Part shown: one piece after another, positions 8,425 to 16,936 of the stretch | How the letters are laid out: every line of letters begins with the position of its first letter | How positions within the stretch are numbered: position 1 is the stretch's first letter | From: Peteryoungia aggregata LMG 23059 | Lineage (GTDB): Bacteria; Pseudomonadota; Alphaproteobacteria; Rhizobiales; Rhizobiaceae | Length of the DNA: 64,000 nt | Reading direction: 5' to 3' | NCBI RefSeq assembly: GCF_030814435.1 | Contig: NZ_JAUSUW010000007.1 | Location: 1 to 64,000 of the forward strand | The notes under the pieces: generated by a model | Database searches by the model: none | What the model saw: only the letters and a program-made list of their open reading frames with translations | Told to the model about the DNA's origin: nothing | Translations under genes and position numbers: made by a program

Positions 8425-8453
8425 TGGACGCCGCTTCGGCAAAATGCTAGAAT
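8425..8453 (+). promoter_or_regulatory. Candidate promoter of the TopAI-like leader
   Basis: TGGACG (8425-8430), a 17-base spacer and TAGAAT (8448-8453) fit a sigma70 promoter. Transcription would start near 8460, just before a Shine-Dalgarno sequence and the short leader ORF. The downstream order supports the plus-strand assignment. Confidence 0.5.
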
Positions 8454-8458
8454 TGTCC

Positions 8459-8625
8459 TCTCGATAGGAGTTTTGATGTTCGGTTTGTCCGAGACCCGGT
8501 AAAGGCCCTGCCCGCGATCCCGTGAGGATCAACCGGCCAGGGCCAGAAAACGAAGCCCCGACGCCCAGCGGCGCCGGAACCGTTTTCATGCGCGCTTTCC
8601 AGCGCGCTTCTCCGGACATCATATC
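8459..8625 (+). promoter_or_regulatory. Structured leader of the TopAI-like gene
   Basis: After the predicted transcription start come an 8-codon ORF (8476-8502) and three tandem hairpins. Hairpin 1 (8504-8544) has a 7-bp outer stem GGCCCTG/CAGGGCC and an inner GATCC/GGATC stem. Hairpin 2 (8546-8587) has GAAAACG/CGTTTTC and an inner CGCC/GGCG stem. Hairpin 3 (8590-8607) is GCGCGCT/AGCGCGC with a TTCC loop. CCGGT at the end of the leader ORF (8496-8500) can pair with ACCGG in hairpin 1 (8532-8536); this pairing crosses the outer stem, so the two are alternatives or a pseudoknot. Such a layout fits translation-coupled attenuation. I cannot name a known RNA family. Confidence 0.5.
8476..8502 (+). 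CDS. Candidate 8-residue leader peptide
   Basis: ATG at 8476 follows an AGGAG ribosome site with a five-base gap and opens an ORF encoding MFGLSETR before TAA. It ends one base before the first leader hairpin. Short length, good ribosome site and exact abutment to a hairpin argue for a regulatory leader ORF rather than chance, but there is no conservation evidence. Confidence 0.4.
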   Translation: MFGLSETR

Positions 8626-8883
8626 ATGGATATTTCACGCATCGATCAGCGTATCCTTCATCTCATGGCGCAAGGCGGCTGGATCGAAATCCACCGCGAC
8701 GACAGGCGCAAGATCGAAAAGGCCTTGTGCTTCTCCCGTGACGGCTGGCTCTATCCCGGCTTCGACCTCGATCTCTTCCGGCGGCTGAAACGCCTGAAGG
8801 CGATCAGTTCGAGACAGGGCAAGCCTTATCGGATTACCGAACGAGGCTTGAGGCTTGTGAGGGCTGAGCTGGACAATAGGTGA
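8626..8883 (+). CDS. TopAI/YjhX-family (UPF0386) toxin-like protein
   Basis: An 85-residue protein of the UPF0386 family, the same length as E. coli YjhX. The pattern SRIDQRILHLMAQGGWIE, a central CFSRDGWLYPG and the C-terminal PYRITERGLRLVRAELDNR match that family closely. It has a winged-helix look. E. coli YjhX (TopAI) binds and inhibits topoisomerase I and is neutralised by the GNAT protein YjhQ. Here no GNAT follows it on the same strand; a GNAT gene lies divergently upstream and another beyond brnTA. topA itself is 12.5 kb away. The ribosome site is weak (GGA nine bases upstream), which fits control by the structured leader. Confidence 0.85.
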   Translation: MDISRIDQRILHLMAQGGWIEIHRDDRRKIEKALCFSRDGWLYPGFDLDLFRRLKRLKAISSRQGKPYRITERGLRLVRAELDNR

Positions 8884-8901
8884 GCGCTGCCTGCCGAACA
8901 C

Positions 8902-8930
8902 TTGCCTGACACTACGCATGTAGTTACATT
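8902..8930 (+). promoter_or_regulatory. brnTA promoter with palindromic operator
   Basis: TTGCCT (8902-8907), a 17-base spacer and TACATT (8925-8930) form a promoter. Two overlapping palindromes cover its -10 side: CTAC-N4-GTAG (8912-8923) and TGTA-N2-TACA (8919-8928). BrnA-type antitoxins autorepress their promoters, so these are good operator candidates. Transcription would start at about 8936-8937, at the brnT ATG, suggesting a leaderless mRNA. Confidence 0.5.
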
Positions 8931-8935
8931 CGATC

Positions 8936-9220
8936 ATGGGCTACGTGTGGGACGCCGGAAAGAATGTCGCCAACAGGGTCAAGCATGGCATCTCATTCGC
9001 GGAAGCCTGCCTGATCTTTGACGGCGACGTTCTAACCGGAATCGACACCCGCCGCGATTATGGCGAGACCCGCCAGATCAGCATTGGCGCGATCCAAGGG
9101 CTTGTCGTGATCACGGTCGTCCATACAGGCCGAGACGGCGCCATTCGGATCATCTCAGCGCGCTTGGCCAACCGGAAAGAAAGGCAGAAGTACCATGACC
9201 ATCTCAACCGCGCGTCTTAA
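8936..9220 (+). CDS. brnT: BrnT family toxin
   Basis: A 94-residue BrnT-type ribonuclease toxin (RelE-like fold). It has the family marks: VWDAGKNVANRVKHGISF at the N-terminus, the DYGETR stretch, and RIISARLANRKERQKYH near the C-terminus, where catalytic Arg and His-type residues of BrnT lie. The length is normal. brnA overlaps its end by 26 bases. In the Brucella system BrnT inhibits translation and is held inactive by BrnA. Confidence 0.92.
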   Translation: MGYVWDAGKNVANRVKHGISFAEACLIFDGDVLTGIDTRRDYGETRQISIGAIQGLVVITVVHTGRDGAIRIISARLANRKERQKYHDHLNRAS

Positions 9221-9452
9221 GGAACTGCAGTCGCGGTCCGATGCGGACATCGACTACAGCGACATCCCGGAGCTCGATGATGCGTTCTTCGAAACGGCAG
9301 CGCTTGTTGCACCATCGGCCAAGACGCAGATCACGGTTCGACTCGACAGCGATGTGCTGGAGTGGTTTCGGCAGCAGGGCAAAGGCTATCAGACGCGGAT
9401 GAACGCCGTGCTGAAAGCCTACATGGAGAGCCAGCGCCGCCGCTCGCGCTAG
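9195..9452 (+). CDS. brnA: BrnA family antitoxin
   Basis: An 85-residue antitoxin. The N-terminal half (SDADIDYSDIPELDD) is the BrnT-binding acidic segment. The C-terminal half, TQITVRLDSDVLEWFRQQGK then YQTRMNAVLKAYM, is a ribbon-helix-helix DNA-binding domain. It overlaps brnT by 26 bases, giving the toxin-first order usual for brnTA, and its stop overlaps that of the convergent acetyltransferase gene. Confidence 0.92.
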   Translation: MTISTARLKELQSRSDADIDYSDIPELDDAFFETAALVAPSAKTQITVRLDSDVLEWFRQQGKGYQTRMNAVLKAYMESQRRRSR

Positions 9453-9934
9453 AACACCTGCTGCATCTTCACCTTTTCCACCATCATGCCCATGGATGGG
9501 GAATGCTGCATGCCGCGCCAGACGATGGAAAAGCCCAGATCCTGGTAGAGCCGGATAGCGCCTTCGTTTGCGGCATGCGTGTCGATCCGTGCCCGCTTCA
9601 GACCCTCGACGCGCATGTCGCGCAGTGTCGCAGAGATCAGGGCCGAGCCAATGCCGAGCCCCTGATGGATCGGGCTTACCCAGAGATCGGAGATATAGTC
9701 GCGCTCGCCTTCGCGGGCGGTCCAGCCGACGATCTCTTCGCCCAGTTCTCCCAGCTTGATCAGCCTGAAATTCTCTTTGGCGAAGCGGTGGAAGCTCGCG
9801 CGGATGCGGGCCACCATGTCCGCTCCAAAAGCGTTCAAGACGGGGTTTGCCGCCCAGGCCGCAAAACCGACACGGCCGACGCTGTCAGCATCGGCCGCGG
9901 TCATGTCACGAATGCGGAAGTCGCTTACCACCAC
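9449..9934 (-). CDS. GNAT family N-acetyltransferase flanking the toxin patch (right)
   Basis: A 161-residue acetyltransferase. It has [18 protein letters not shown] (acetyl-CoA loop) and [20 protein letters not shown], and is paralogous to the GNAT at 7847-8353. The GTG at 9934 overlaps the end of gatA by ten bases, so it is translationally coupled to gatA; the first internal ATG (9904) would cut into the domain. The stop overlaps that of brnA on the other strand. Confidence 0.87.
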   Translation of the reverse strand: MVVSDFRIRDMTAADADSVGRVGFAAWAANPVLNAFGADMVARIRASFHRFAKENFRLIKLGELGEEIVGWTAREGERDYISDLWVSPIHQGLGIGSALISATLRDMRVEGLKRARIDTHAANEGAIRLYQDLGFSIVWRGMQHSPSMGMMVEKVKMQQVF

Positions 9935-11406
9935 CTGGCCGGCGTGAACTTGCCGGCTGCCTGTTCGATGACATGGGCGGTCTTGAAGAGGGTTTCCTCC
10001 TCGAAAGGCTTGCCGATGACCTGAAGGCCGAGCGGCAGCCCCTTGCTGTCGAGGCCGGCGGGAACGGAGATACCCGGAAGGCCCGCCATGTTCAGCGTGA
10101 TGGTGAAGACGTCCTGCAGGTACATCTTGACCGGATCAGCCGCGAGCTCCTTGTCGCCGATGGCGAAGGCGGAGGATGGCGTGATCGGGGCGAGGATCGC
10201 ATCGACACCCGCCTCGAAGGCAAGTTCGAAGTCGCGCTTGATCAGCGTGCGGACCTTCTGGGCCTTCAGGTAATAGGCGTCATAATAGCCGGCTGACAGA
10301 ACGTAGGTGCCGACCATGATGCGGCGCTGGACTTCCTTGCCGAAGCCGGCAGCACGGGTCTTCTCGTACATGTCGGCAATGTCCTTGCCGTCGACGCGCA
10401 GGCCGTAGCGGACGCCGTCGTAGCGTGCGAGGTTCGACGAGGCTTCTGCAGGTGCGACGATGTAATAGGCCGGAAGAGCGTATTTCGTGTGCGGCAGGGA
10501 AATGTCGACAATCTCGGCACCGGCTTCCTTCAGCCAGGCGATGCCCTGCTGCCAGAGAGCCAGGACTTCTTCCGACATGCCGTCGACGCGATATTCGCGT
10601 GGGATGCCGATCTTCATGCCCTTCACGGAGCCGCCGATGGCCTTTTCGTAGTCAGGAACCGGCAGGTCGACGGAGGTCGTGTCCTTCGCATCGGTGCTCG
10701 CCATAGACTTCAGCAGGATCGCGGCGTCGCGCACGTCACGGGCGATCGGACCGGCCTGGTCGAGCGACGAGGCGAAGGCGACGATGCCCCAGCGCGAGCA
10801 GCGGCCATAGGTCGGCTTGATACCGACGGTGCCGGTGAAAGCGGCCGGCTGACGGATCGAGCCGCCGGTGTCGGTTGCGGTGGCACCCGCGCAGAGATGG
10901 GCGGCGACGGCAGCTGCCGAACCACCGGACGAGCCGCCCGGAACCAGCTTGTCGTCGGAGCCCGTCGCTTTCCACGGGTTCACGGCCGGGCCGTAATAGG
11001 AGCTCTCGTTGGACGAGCCCATGGCGAATTCGTCCATGTTGAGCTTGCCGAGCATGACGGCGCCGGCGTCCCACAGATTGGTGGTGACGGTCGATTCATA
11101 TTCCGGCTTGAAGCCATCGAGGATGTGGCTGCAGGCCTGGGTGTGCACGCCCTTGGTGGCGAAGAGATCCTTGACGCCGAGCGGAATGCCTTCCAGCACG
11201 CCAGCCTTGCCGTCGGCGATCCGCGCGTCGGACGCCTTTGCCATGTCGCGGGCGATGTCGGGCGTCACAGCAACATAAGCGTTCAGCGCGCCATTCGCCT
11301 GATCGATCGCGGAGAGATAGGCATCCGTCAGTTCGACGGCCTTGATCTCCTTTGCGGCGAGTTTCGCGCGGGCTTCGGCGATGGTGAGGCTGGTCAGTTC
11401 GCTCAT
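9925..11406 (-). CDS. gatA: Asp-tRNA(Asn)/Glu-tRNA(Gln) amidotransferase subunit A
   Basis: A 493-residue amidase-signature enzyme that hydrolyses glutamine and channels ammonia to GatB. The Ser-cisSer-Lys triad is visible: Lys79 (GVKDLF), Ser159 in [11 protein letters not shown], and the nucleophile Ser183 in [10 protein letters not shown]. The spacing 79-159-183 keeps the 24-residue gap seen in characterised GatA. It lies 77 bases downstream of gatC, and the following GNAT gene overlaps its stop. Confidence 0.97.
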   Translation of the reverse strand: MSELTSLTIAEARAKLAAKEIKAVELTDAYLSAIDQANGALNAYVAVTPDIARDMAKASDARIADGKAGVLEGIPLGVKDLFATKGVHTQACSHILDGFKPEYESTVTTNLWDAGAVMLGKLNMDEFAMGSSNESSYYGPAVNPWKATGSDDKLVPGGSSGGSAAAVAAHLCAGATATDTGGSIRQPAAFTGTVGIKPTYGRCSRWGIVAFASSLDQAGPIARDVRDAAILLKSMASTDAKDTTSVDLPVPDYEKAIGGSVKGMKIGIPREYRVDGMSEEVLALWQQGIAWLKEAGAEIVDISLPHTKYALPAYYIVAPAEASSNLARYDGVRYGLRVDGKDIADMYEKTRAAGFGKEVQRRIMVGTYVLSAGYYDAYYLKAQKVRTLIKRDFELAFEAGVDAILAPITPSSAFAIGDKELAADPVKMYLQDVFTITLNMAGLPGISVPAGLDSKGLPLGLQVIGKPFEEETLFKTAHVIEQAAGKFTPARWW

Positions 11407-11483
11407 GGTCGTTTCACTTCAGACTGTCTTCGCCCATAGGGGCGGGAAATTCGGGAGGCTGGCTCAGGGGGCTGCGGTCGGTC

Positions 11484-11771
11484 TTATTCGACGACCTTTG
11501 GCACCTGGAAGAAATTGCGGTCGGTTGCCGGCGCATTGGCGACAATGGCATCGGCCTTGTTGCCGTCGGTGACGACGTCTGCGCGCTTCTTCATCGCCAT
11601 GGGCGTGACCGAGGTCATCGGCTCGACGCCCGTGACGTCCACTTCGTCCAGCTGCTCGACGAAGCCCAGAATGCCGTTCAGCTCTCCGGTCATGCGCGCG
11701 GCATCCTCCTCACTCACAGCGAGGCGGGCAAGGCGGGCGACGCGCTTGACGGTGGCGAGGTCAACAGACAT
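11484..11771 (-). CDS. gatC: Asp-tRNA(Asn)/Glu-tRNA(Gln) amidotransferase subunit C
   Basis: A 95-residue GatC, which wraps between GatA and GatB to stabilise the complex. Recognisable stretches are [31 protein letters not shown] and the C-terminal [11 protein letters not shown]. The ATG at 11771 has GGAGA six bases upstream; an upstream in-frame start adds a segment without family similarity. It is the first gene of the gatCA unit. Confidence 0.95.
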   Translation of the reverse strand: MSVDLATVKRVARLARLAVSEEDAARMTGELNGILGFVEQLDEVDVTGVEPMTSVTPMAMKKRADVVTDGNKADAIVANAPATDRNFFQVPKVVE

Positions 11772-11837
11772 GGCATTCTCCGGATAAGCTGTTTTCTTCG
11801 CTATAATGGCCGTCAAGCGCTGAGGCAACGGGGTTTG

Positions 11838-12542
11838 TCAGACCTCGACGGCGGAGCCTGCCTGCGGGGCGACTACGCGGGTGCGGGTTCCGTCCATGCC
11901 GGCGACGAATTTTTCCGGCGTCTGGTCGATGATCGGGAAGGATCCGTAGTGGCAGGGGATCGCCGTCTTGAAGTCGAAGAAGCGCTGGCAGGCCAGTGCC
12001 GCGACCGCACCGCCCATGGTGAACCGGTCACCGATGGGAACGAGACCGACATCCGGCTGATGAAGTTCGTTGATCAGTTTCATGTCGGAGAAGATGTCGG
12101 TGTCGCCCATATGCAGGACCGAGGCTTCGTCCTCGAAATGCATCATCAGGCCGTTCGCATTGCCGAGCGCGTGGGAAACGCCGTCTTCGGTCACTTGCGC
12201 GGAGGAATGCAGTGCGTTGGTGAAGGTGACCGTGAAGCCTTCGAAATGGATCGTTCCGCCGGTATTGCCCATTTCCAGCTTGTCGACGCCCTTGGTGCCG
12301 AGCCAGGCGGCAAGATCGGCATTGGCCAGAACCGTGGCGCCCGTTTCCTTGGCGAGCTGGACCGCGTCGCCGACATGGTCGCCATGACCGTGGGTCAGGA
12401 GGATATGGGTGATCCCCTTGGTCATGTCCTTCCGGTCGAGACCGGCAAAGCCCGGATTGTGGGTCAGGAAGGGGTCGATGAGGATCGAGGCCTTGGCCGA
12501 GTCGAGGCGGAAGGCGGCGTGGCCGAGCCAGGTGATTTTCAT
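11838..12542 (-). CDS. UPF0173 metal-dependent hydrolase
   Basis: A 234-residue metallo-beta-lactamase-fold protein of the UPF0173 family. The metal motif [10 protein letters not shown] gives His51, His53, Asp55 and His56; [10 protein letters not shown] and IPCHYGSFP supply further ligands. The start [11 protein letters not shown] is family-typical, with GGAG ten bases upstream. The physiological substrate is unknown. It is divergent from the PhnA-like gene. Confidence 0.93.
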   Translation of the reverse strand: MKITWLGHAAFRLDSAKASILIDPFLTHNPGFAGLDRKDMTKGITHILLTHGHGDHVGDAVQLAKETGATVLANADLAAWLGTKGVDKLEMGNTGGTIHFEGFTVTFTNALHSSAQVTEDGVSHALGNANGLMMHFEDEASVLHMGDTDIFSDMKLINELHQPDVGLVPIGDRFTMGGAVAALACQRFFDFKTAIPCHYGSFPIIDQTPEKFVAGMDGTRTRVVAPQAGSAVEV

Positions 12543-12689
12543 GATGTCAGTCTCCGGTCTTGAAATGTCGGTCGGAATATATGGCAAGCCGGGCCTTCGG
12601 CAACGGGGGCGTCGAGTTGCCTCGCCGGTCCGGACGGTTTAAGCGACGAGCATGACAGCCGTAGCGCTGAGTGCAAGAAAGGAACGACC

Positions 12690-12986
12690 ATGGCCGATGA
12701 CGACTACGTGTATGATGAGGCAACCGGCGAATGGCGTCCCGCCTTCGAACTTGCAGCAGCGGCTGCGGCCAAGCCCACGGCCCGCGACGCGTCCGGAACC
12801 GAGCTCGCTGATGGCGATTCGGTGGTCCTGATCAAGGACCTCAAGGTCAAAGGTGCCGGCCAGACGCTGAAGCAAGGCACAGTCATCCGCTCGATCCGGC
12901 TGACGGATGATCCCGACGAAATCGACTGCCGCTTCGACGGGATCAAGGGCCTGGTGCTCAGAACAGAATTCGTGCGCAAGCGCTGA
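12690..12986 (+). CDS. PhnA-domain protein lacking the zinc ribbon
   Basis: A 98-residue protein whose C-terminal 65 residues form a PhnA (YjdM) domain: [20 protein letters not shown], a KQGT turn and [17 protein letters not shown]. Canonical YjdM begins with a four-cysteine zinc ribbon; here the N-terminus is short, acidic and cysteine-free ([13 protein letters not shown]). The function is unknown, and the old link to phosphonate use is weak. Seventeen bases separate it from ruvX, so the two are probably co-transcribed. Confidence 0.85.
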   Translation: MADDDYVYDEATGEWRPAFELAAAAAAKPTARDASGTELADGDSVVLIKDLKVKGAGQTLKQGTVIRSIRLTDDPDEIDCRFDGIKGLVLRTEFVRKR

Positions 12987-13003
12987 GCAAAGGACAGGCG
13001 AGC

Positions 13004-13501
13004 ATGGCAACGCTGACGATCGAGGAATTGGCAGCACAGTTGAAACCCGGTGAGGCAATTGCCGGGCTCGACCTCGGCACGAAGACGATCGGGCTATCGG
13101 CTTCCGATCTCGGCCGGCGGTTTGCCACCCCTCGCCCGGTCATAAAGCGCGTGAAGTTCACGCAGGATGCCGAGGTGCTTCTTTCCTTTGCTGCGAAAGA
13201 AAAGATCGTCGCCTTCGTGATCGGGCTGCCAGTCAACATGGACGGCTCGTCCGGGCCGCGCGTGCAGGCGACGAGGGCCTTCGTGCGCTCGATGTCGGAA
13301 AAAACGGACATCCCGTTCGTCTATTGGGACGAGCGGCTTTCGACGGTGGCTGCCGAACGGGCGCTGCTGGAGATGGATGTGTCACGGGCCAAGCGCAGCG
13401 AGCGGATTGATTCGGCCGCTGCGAGCTTCATTCTTCAGGGCGCGCTGGACAGGCTTTCGGGGCTTGCCCGCACTTCGGACAGTGCTGCCGAATTTTCCTG
13501 A
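13004..13501 (+). CDS. ruvX: RuvX/YqgF family Holliday junction resolvase-like nuclease
   Basis: A 165-residue RNase H-fold protein. The first catalytic Asp lies in [12 protein letters not shown] (Asp23), GLPVNMDGS is the second family motif, and the later acidic positions are WDERLST and [12 protein letters not shown]. coli YqgF is essential and linked to 16S rRNA 5' maturation; Holliday junction activity is reported for some homologues. The last 67 bases overlap the convergent DUF6105 gene. Confidence 0.93.
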   Translation: MATLTIEELAAQLKPGEAIAGLDLGTKTIGLSASDLGRRFATPRPVIKRVKFTQDAEVLLSFAAKEKIVAFVIGLPVNMDGSSGPRVQATRAFVRSMSEKTDIPFVYWDERLSTVAAERALLEMDVSRAKRSERIDSAAASFILQGALDRLSGLARTSDSAAEFS

Positions 13502-13770
13502 CGGGCAATCCACCAGGCCTTGATCTGCTTGCGGCGGCGGAAGCCAATGATCGCAAACAGGATCAGGCTATCGACGATGATCGCGCGCAGCACCAGCGGC
13601 GGGATGGTTTCGGGCGCGATGCCGAGCACATTGCCATAGACCTGGAAGACCAAGTCGTGAGCGTCGCGCGTCAGCATGAAGATGCCGAAGCTCATGTCGT
13701 AGTAGGACAGACCGTACCAGGCGCCCAAGATCGTGATGGGCAAAGCCCACAAGAGCAGAAGTGTCTTCAT
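13435..13770 (-). CDS. DUF6105 family membrane protein
   Basis: A 111-residue protein with two predicted membrane helices ([20 protein letters not shown], and [15 protein letters not shown] around 64-78) and a basic tail. I recognise the pattern as DUF6105 of Rhizobiales. The function is unknown. Its 3' end overlaps ruvX on the opposite strand, and its start overlaps the stop of the upstream minus-strand gene by four bases. Confidence 0.8.
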   Translation of the reverse strand: MKTLLLLWALPITILGAWYGLSYYDMSFGIFMLTRDAHDLVFQVYGNVLGIAPETIPPLVLRAIIVDSLILFAIIGFRRRKQIKAWWIARQENSAALSEVRASPESLSSAP

Positions 13771-13955
13771 GCCGTTTCCGCCTTTTGATCGAACGACAAA
13801 TCATTTGCCGCCGGCCAGTTTTCCACCAGCCATTTCAGTGATGCCATCGCCGTCAACATGGTCGCAGGGATGGCGATATCGAGCGCCAACCCCGAGAAAA
13901 ACACCATCATCATGATGGTCGCTACCGACCGTGCAAAAACAGCGTCCGTCACCAC
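13767..13955 (-). CDS. Small hypothetical membrane protein
   Basis: About 62 residues from a GTG at 13955 with AAGGG just upstream, beginning VTDAVFARSVATIMMM. One or two hydrophobic segments cover MMMVFFSGLALDIAIPATML. The stop overlaps the ATG of the DUF6105 gene (ATGA), which supports reality and co-translation. The family is not recognised. The start is uncertain, since a TTG further upstream (14012) is in frame. Confidence 0.5.
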   Translation of the reverse strand: MVTDAVFARSVATIMMMVFFSGLALDIAIPATMLTAMASLKWLVENWPAANDLSFDQKAETA

Positions 13956-14155
13956 TCTGCCCTTTAACGTCTGTCCCGTGCAAAAGGTGACCTGTTCGAC
14001 ACGAACACGCAACGTAAACCCTTTGTTAAGGTTAACGGCACCTGTGGATGAGCAGTTTCAGCCACTTGGCTGAAAATGTCGCCGGGACACGAATTTCGAT
14101 TGAATGCGCGGTTTTACGGGTCTACCCCTCCCCTGCCCGCCACACTGGACCCGCC

Positions 14156-15091
14156 ATGCTGATCATCTTCGAAAGCATCCTGCCGATCTTCCTGCTCGTG
14201 ATTCTCGGCGTGGCGCTCAAACGCACCTCTCTCATCAACGAGAGTTTCTGGGGTGGCCTTGAGCAATTCGGCTATTTTATCCTCTTCCCGGCGCTGCTGT
14301 TCCAGACGCTTGCTACCACCGACTTTTCGTCCCTGGACAGTGGCAGCGTCGGCCTGGTGTCCCTGCTGGCAGTCGGGGTCATGACCGCACTGGTTATTGT
14401 TATCTGGCCGCTGCTCAGGGCGCGCGGCATGGGCGGGTCGTCCTACACCTCCGTCTTCCAGACCTCGACGCGCTGGAATGGCTTCATGGCGCTCGCCATT
14501 GCGGAGAAGTTGACGGGACAAACGGGCCTGTCCGTCATCGCCATCATCATGGCTTCGATCATCGTGCCGCTGAACCTCATCAATGTCGGGGTGATGGTCT
14601 GGTTCTCCGGCGAGAGTCGGGGCCTGAAGACCTTCGTCCTCAGGATCGTCACCAACCCGATCATCATCGGCGCCTTGCTGGGTGTATTCGTGAATTTTGC
14701 GGGGATTTCGATCTATGCACCCGTCATGACGGCGGTCGACCTGATTGCCAGCGCTTCTCTCGGTCTAGGTCTCGTGACGGTCGGCGCCGGGCTGAGGGTC
14801 GCGGATGCCCTGAAACCTCAGCCGAGCGTGTTGATGACGGTCGTGCTCAAGCTGATCGTCTTTCCGGTGGTCGCGGTGGCGATCGCCCTTGCCTTCGGGC
14901 TCTCAGGCGAGATCGTCGTAATGATTGCGCTGGGGGCTGCCGTCCCCACGGCGATGAACGGCTATGTGCTCGCCAAGCAGATGGGCGGCGATGCCGATCT
15001 CTATGCGGCAGCGGCCACCGTTCAGACGGTCGCTGCCTTCTTCACGATTCCCGTCGTGCTCTATCTCGCCGCTCAGCTGGCGGGCGGATAG
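14156..15091 (+). CDS. AEC family transporter (auxin efflux carrier-like permease)
   Basis: A 311-residue membrane protein with about ten helices in two inverted five-helix halves. It begins MLIIFESILPIFLLVILG; the NESFWGGLEQFGYFILFPALLF stretch is characteristic of AEC (PF03547) permeases. The substrate is unpredictable; bacterial members carry malonate, malate or other small anions. The ATG at 14156 is chosen because the upstream extension is not membrane-like. Its 3' end overlaps the convergent acyl-CoA dehydrogenase gene by 19 bases. Confidence 0.88.
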   Translation: MLIIFESILPIFLLVILGVALKRTSLINESFWGGLEQFGYFILFPALLFQTLATTDFSSLDSGSVGLVSLLAVGVMTALVIVIWPLLRARGMGGSSYTSVFQTSTRWNGFMALAIAEKLTGQTGLSVIAIIMASIIVPLNLINVGVMVWFSGESRGLKTFVLRIVTNPIIIGALLGVFVNFAGISIYAPVMTAVDLIASASLGLGLVTVGAGLRVADALKPQPSVLMTVVLKLIVFPVVAVAIALAFGLSGEIVVMIALGAAVPTAMNGYVLAKQMGGDADLYAAAATVQTVAAFFTIPVVLYLAAQLAGG

Positions 15092-16716
15092 AGAAGGTCG
15101 AGCACGTAGCGGGAATCGAAGCGCGCATCGAGCACGCCATAGGTATGGCGCCAGCCACCGGCCAGCCGTGATTCGAGGAAGGCATCGGCGATCTTGCCGG
15201 CGCCCAGTCGGTAAAGCTCTGCGGCACCGGCCGCGAGCGCCAGTTGCTCGATCAGCAGACGGCCGGCGGCCTCGTCACGTTCGGCAAGCGCCGTTGCGGC
15301 GCGCAGGACTTCCACGGTTTTCTTGCCGGAGGGACCGAGATCGCGCTCAAGGCCGGCGAAGAGCGTTTCGAAGAGATCCTTGCCGCGGCTGAGTACGCGC
15401 AGGACATCCAGCGCCATGACATTGCCGGAGCCTTCCCAGATCGCGTTGACCGGGGCTTCGCGATAATGCCGGGCAATCGGGCGTTCCTCGACATAACCAC
15501 TGCCGCCGATGCATTCCATTGCTTCATAGATGAGGCCGGGTGCGATCTTGCAGATCCAGTATTTGGCGACCGGCGTCATGACGCGGGCATAGGCTGCATC
15601 GACAGGGTTTTCACGTGCCTTGTCGAAGCTGTCGGCCAAGCGGAAGGCAAGTGCGGTTGCTGCGGCAACATCGAGCGCCATGTCGGCCAGGACGCGGGTC
15701 ATCATCGGCTGGTCGATGAGGTTCTTGCCGAACACCATGCGGCCGCGGACGTGGTGTATGGCCTCGGCCATGGAGGCGCGCATCATGCCGGCAGAGGAGA
15801 GCGCGCAGTCGAGGCGCGTCAACGTCACCATGTCGAGGATGGTGCGGACGCCGTCGCCCGGTGTGCCGAGGAGGAAGCCGAAGGTTTCGGAGAACTCCAC
15901 TTCGGAAGAGGCGTTTGAGCGGTTGCCGAGCTTGTCCTTGAGGCGCTGGAATTCCAGCCCGTTGGCGGAACCATCTTCCAGAAGGCGCGGCACGAGGAAG
16001 CAGCCCATGCCATCCTTTGTCTGGGCGAGCATGACAAAGGCGTCGCTCATCGGGGCGGACATGAACCACTTGTGGCCGGAGAGGCGATAGATCCCCTCGC
16101 CCACCCGCTCGCCAGTCGTGGTGTTGGCGCGGACATCCGTGCCACCCTGCTTCTCGGTCATGCCCATGCCGATGTTGACGGCACTCTTCTGCATCGGCGG
16201 CTTGTTGCTGCTGTCGTATTTGCGCGACAGGATGCGGGGCGTCCATTCCTTCTGGACAGCCGGCGACGCAACAAGCGCTGCGACCGAGGCACTGGTCATG
16301 GTGAGCGGGCAGAGATGTCCCGATTCGAGCTGGGCGGTGAGGAAAAAACGGACGGCGCGGGCCTTGTGTTCGTGGCCACGGGCTTCCGGTGCATTTTCCC
16401 AGACGGAGGAATGCAGGCCTGACGCCATCGAGCGGCGCATCAGGGCATGCCAGGCGGGGTGGAATTCGACGACGTCGAGACGTTCGCCGCGCACGCCATG
16501 GGTTCTGAGCTGCGGCGGGCTGGCATTCGCCATGCGCGCCAGTTCCTGCGCTTCCGGCGAGGTCACATATTTGCCGATGACGTCGTATTCCTCGCGCAGC
16601 GGGCGCGCCAGCGAGGATGTCAGGTCGACGAGCAGCGGATCGGACCGGTAGGCATTGATGCCGGACCAAGGCTTGGGCTGGTTCAGCGCTGCGAGTTTTT
16701 CTTCCGTCCGGTTCAT
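15073..16716 (-). CDS. AidB-like acyl-CoA dehydrogenase
   Basis: A 547-residue flavoprotein of the AidB branch of acyl-CoA dehydrogenases. It has the long N-terminal AidB extension (PKPWSGINAYRSDPLL), GMGMTEKQGGTDVRANTT for FAD binding, LSGHKWFMSAP, and the ECIGGSGYVEE stretch near the active-site region. In E. coli AidB is induced by alkylation and binds DNA; the true substrate is unclear. The ATG at 16716 has AGGA upstream; an ATG 18 bases earlier is the alternative. It appears monocistronic. Confidence 0.9.
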   Translation of the reverse strand: MNRTEEKLAALNQPKPWSGINAYRSDPLLVDLTSSLARPLREEYDVIGKYVTSPEAQELARMANASPPQLRTHGVRGERLDVVEFHPAWHALMRRSMASGLHSSVWENAPEARGHEHKARAVRFFLTAQLESGHLCPLTMTSASVAALVASPAVQKEWTPRILSRKYDSSNKPPMQKSAVNIGMGMTEKQGGTDVRANTTTGERVGEGIYRLSGHKWFMSAPMSDAFVMLAQTKDGMGCFLVPRLLEDGSANGLEFQRLKDKLGNRSNASSEVEFSETFGFLLGTPGDGVRTILDMVTLTRLDCALSSAGMMRASMAEAIHHVRGRMVFGKNLIDQPMMTRVLADMALDVAAATALAFRLADSFDKARENPVDAAYARVMTPVAKYWICKIAPGLIYEAMECIGGSGYVEERPIARHYREAPVNAIWEGSGNVMALDVLRVLSRGKDLFETLFAGLERDLGPSGKKTVEVLRAATALAERDEAAGRLLIEQLALAAGAAELYRLGAGKIADAFLESRLAGGWRHTYGVLDARFDSRYVLDLLYPPAS

Positions 16717-16881
16717 CAATCCTGCCGATCTCATGAGAAGGCGCGCGCTGGGCCCGCCAACGCTTCGCCTTCATAATTCCACTGCGGTCGGAGCATCCAG
16801 GGCGCATCAAGGCGCCGGTGTTCCCTACCTTCTGTTCGCTCTATTACATGGGGACCGTGCGTCAATCCACCTAGCATGTGC

Positions 16882-16910
16882 TTGCCCGGCCCGATCCCAC
16901 ACTTTATAGA
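16882..16910 (+). promoter_or_regulatory. pyrB promoter
   Basis: TTGCCC (16882-16887), 17 bases, then TATAGA (16905-16910) lie 27 bases before the pyrB start. Spacing and position fit a sigma70 promoter for the pyrB-pyrC-plsY-dprA run. No attenuator-like hairpin is visible between it and pyrB. Confidence 0.55.
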
Positions 16911-16936
16911 CCGCGTGACATCTCAGGAGGACGTCC

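Noticed and set aside
8356-8622. An 88-codon minus-strand ORF upstream of the left GNAT gene, ending at its start
   Set aside because: The plus-strand promoter, leader ORF and hairpins explain the sequence better; the minus-strand product has no family resemblance and no good ribosome site.
14024-14036. TTAAGGTTAAC as a CtrA binding site
   Set aside because: The CtrA full site needs TTAA-N7-TTAA; here the half-sites are two bases apart.
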